64,000 nucleotides of DNA from Epinephelus fuscoguttatus. Lineage: Eukaryota; Chordata; Actinopteri; Perciformes; Serranidae. The stretch spans positions 19,837,013 through 19,901,012 of the forward strand of contig NC_064758.1 in the NCBI RefSeq assembly GCF_011397635.1. The letters run 5' to 3'. The position numbers and the translations under genes are program-made. Under the pieces are notes generated by a model. That model saw nothing but the letters and a program-made list of their open reading frames with translations, searched no databases and was not told the origin of the DNA. Shown in pieces: positions 62,957-64,000 of the stretch. The first letter of the stretch is position 1, and the number at the start of each line of letters is the position of its first letter.

Positions 62957-63430
62957 GTCCTTTAACGTCAGCATTATATGCGGCTGGTTATAGTTTAGCA
63001 GCGCCCGGAAGTGTCAAGGGGAAACGTGGTAGGACAAGGATGAAAGTTAAGACAGCAAAAGCCTGACTGGGGCGGGTGGGAGAAGTGGTGGATGGGTCCA
63101 ACAAACACCAACTTTCACCCAAGAGAGCGTCCTGTAAGATTCCAAAGCTAAATCCTGTTGTTTTGTTGCCTAAACCCAACAACGGGTTTTTGTTGCCTAA
63201 ACCCAACCACATGCGCTTGTTGTTGAAGGAAAAAAATATGTCAATTTGCAGTGTTGTACCAACATTGTGCATTTATTTTGAAAGAGACTGTATGAAAATG
63301 TTAAATTCCCTGTGAAAACAGAAGTGTATTTTGAAAGAAGACAATGCATGTAACAGGCAGAACTTCACACAATGTCCCAGAACGTCCACAACCAACACAC
63401 TCAGGTTACCTTGCACGTGCAAGGAGTGAA
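62957..63430 (-). mobile_element. Dispersed repeat, about 540 bp family, copy 3 (inverted)
   Basis: Starts GTCCTTTAACGTCAGCAT, GCGGCTGGTTATAGTTT, the inverse of the right end of copy 1. It continues GGGTGGGAGAAGTGG, GTTGTTGAAGGAAAAAA and GACAATGCATGTAACAGGC, and reaches the left-end block near 63410. GTTGCCTAAACCCAAC occurs twice in a row here (63165-63180, 63191-63206). Confidence 0.75.
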
Positions 63431-63684
63431 TGGTAGATGTTATGAGAAATATTTTAAAGACCTAGCACGCAAAATATAGTCTTCCTGACTGAACTTTCGC
63501 TAGAGCTTCATTTGTTTTACCCTGTCAGGTACCCACTATGTCGCTGGCGTTTGGCGCCAACTTCAATGGTAACTTTCACGTGTTTTTTAATCCTTGACCC
63601 TTCAGGTAATAAGTTAAGTTGAGTGTCCTAAAGCTGTCAATCATAAAGAAACCCATGTGGTCCAGGTCTTCTGTCTTGGGTTTT
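63431..63684. other. Non-coding
   Basis: Nothing recognised. Confidence 0.4.
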
Positions 63685-64000
63685 GTTTTCATTCATTCAT
63701 TCATCTTCTAACTGCTTCATCCTCTTGAGGGTCGCGGGGGGGCTGGAGCCTATCCCAGCTGACATCGGGCGAGAGGCAGGGTACACCCTGGACAGGTCGC
63801 CAGACTATCACAGAGCTGACACATAGAGACAAACAACCATTCACACTCACATTCACACCTATGGACAATTTAGAGTTATCAATTAACCTAGTCCCCAATC
63901 TGCATGTCTTTGGACTGTGGGAGGAAGCCGGAGTGCCCGGAGAGAACCCACACTGACACGGGAAGAACATGCAAACTCTGCACAGAAGGGCTCCCGCAAC
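63685..64000. repeat. Very common fish dispersed repeat, runs off the window
   Basis: Begins with (TTCA)n at 63690-63705, then TCGCGGGGGGGCTGGAGCCT, ATCCCAGCTGACATCGGGCG, CACCCTGGACAGGTCGCCAG and TTTGGACTGTGGGAGGAAGC. I know this text as one of the most frequent repeats in teleost genomes. Its class is not certain to me. The 89-codon minus frame inside it is not a gene. Confidence 0.85.

Noticed and set aside
63701-63970. 89-codon minus-strand frame
   Set aside because: Lies wholly inside a high-copy fish repeat.

Overview
This is vertebrate nuclear DNA, and most probably a spiny-rayed (percomorph) teleost. The genes are split by GT-AG introns. Their products match SYCP2, PPP1R3D, FAM217B, TTLL9 and endothelin-3, four of which are neighbours on human 20q13.3 (stated from memory). 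The space between them is full of repeat families I recognise as common in fish genomes. No prokaryotic or organellar signal was seen.

Layout. 1-295: the tail of a LINE. 2357-4516 (minus): a partial sycp2-like gene whose N-terminal exons I cannot find; a 1.4 kb inverted-repeat element (4624-5997) and a second element (about 7012-7790) occupy the place where they should be. 8545-9456 (minus): ppp1r3d, head-to-head with fam217b (plus, four coding exons, 10701-12749; 3' UTR to about 14165). 14966-15274: a MITE. 15496-19602 (minus): ttll9, resolved into 14 in-phase coding exons encoding 435 residues. 19603-31600: an intergenic stretch with LINE remnants, a minisatellite-bearing repeat interrupted by another repeat, and a perfect DR1 nuclear-receptor site. 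32051 to about 37532 (plus): edn3, whose intron 2 carries an 825 bp foldback element. From about 38120 to the end I find no host gene, only repeats: nested inverted-repeat elements, RTE-like, L2-like and other LINE remnants, a Tc1/mariner deletion derivative, a decayed Ty3/gypsy polymerase, microsatellites and several copies of two dispersed repeat families.

The host genes do not form a pathway. SYCP2 is a meiotic chromosome-axis protein, PPP1R3D targets PP1 to glycogen, TTLL9 is a tubulin-modifying enzyme of cilia and flagella, EDN3 is a secreted peptide hormone acting on neural-crest pigment and enteric lineages, and FAM217B has no settled function. They are together because of conserved synteny.

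I found no clearly new biological system. The most rewarding items to recheck are the truncated sycp2 copy, the 825 bp foldback in edn3, the nested insertions, a roughly 540 bp repeat family with four copies here, and the isolated DR1 site.
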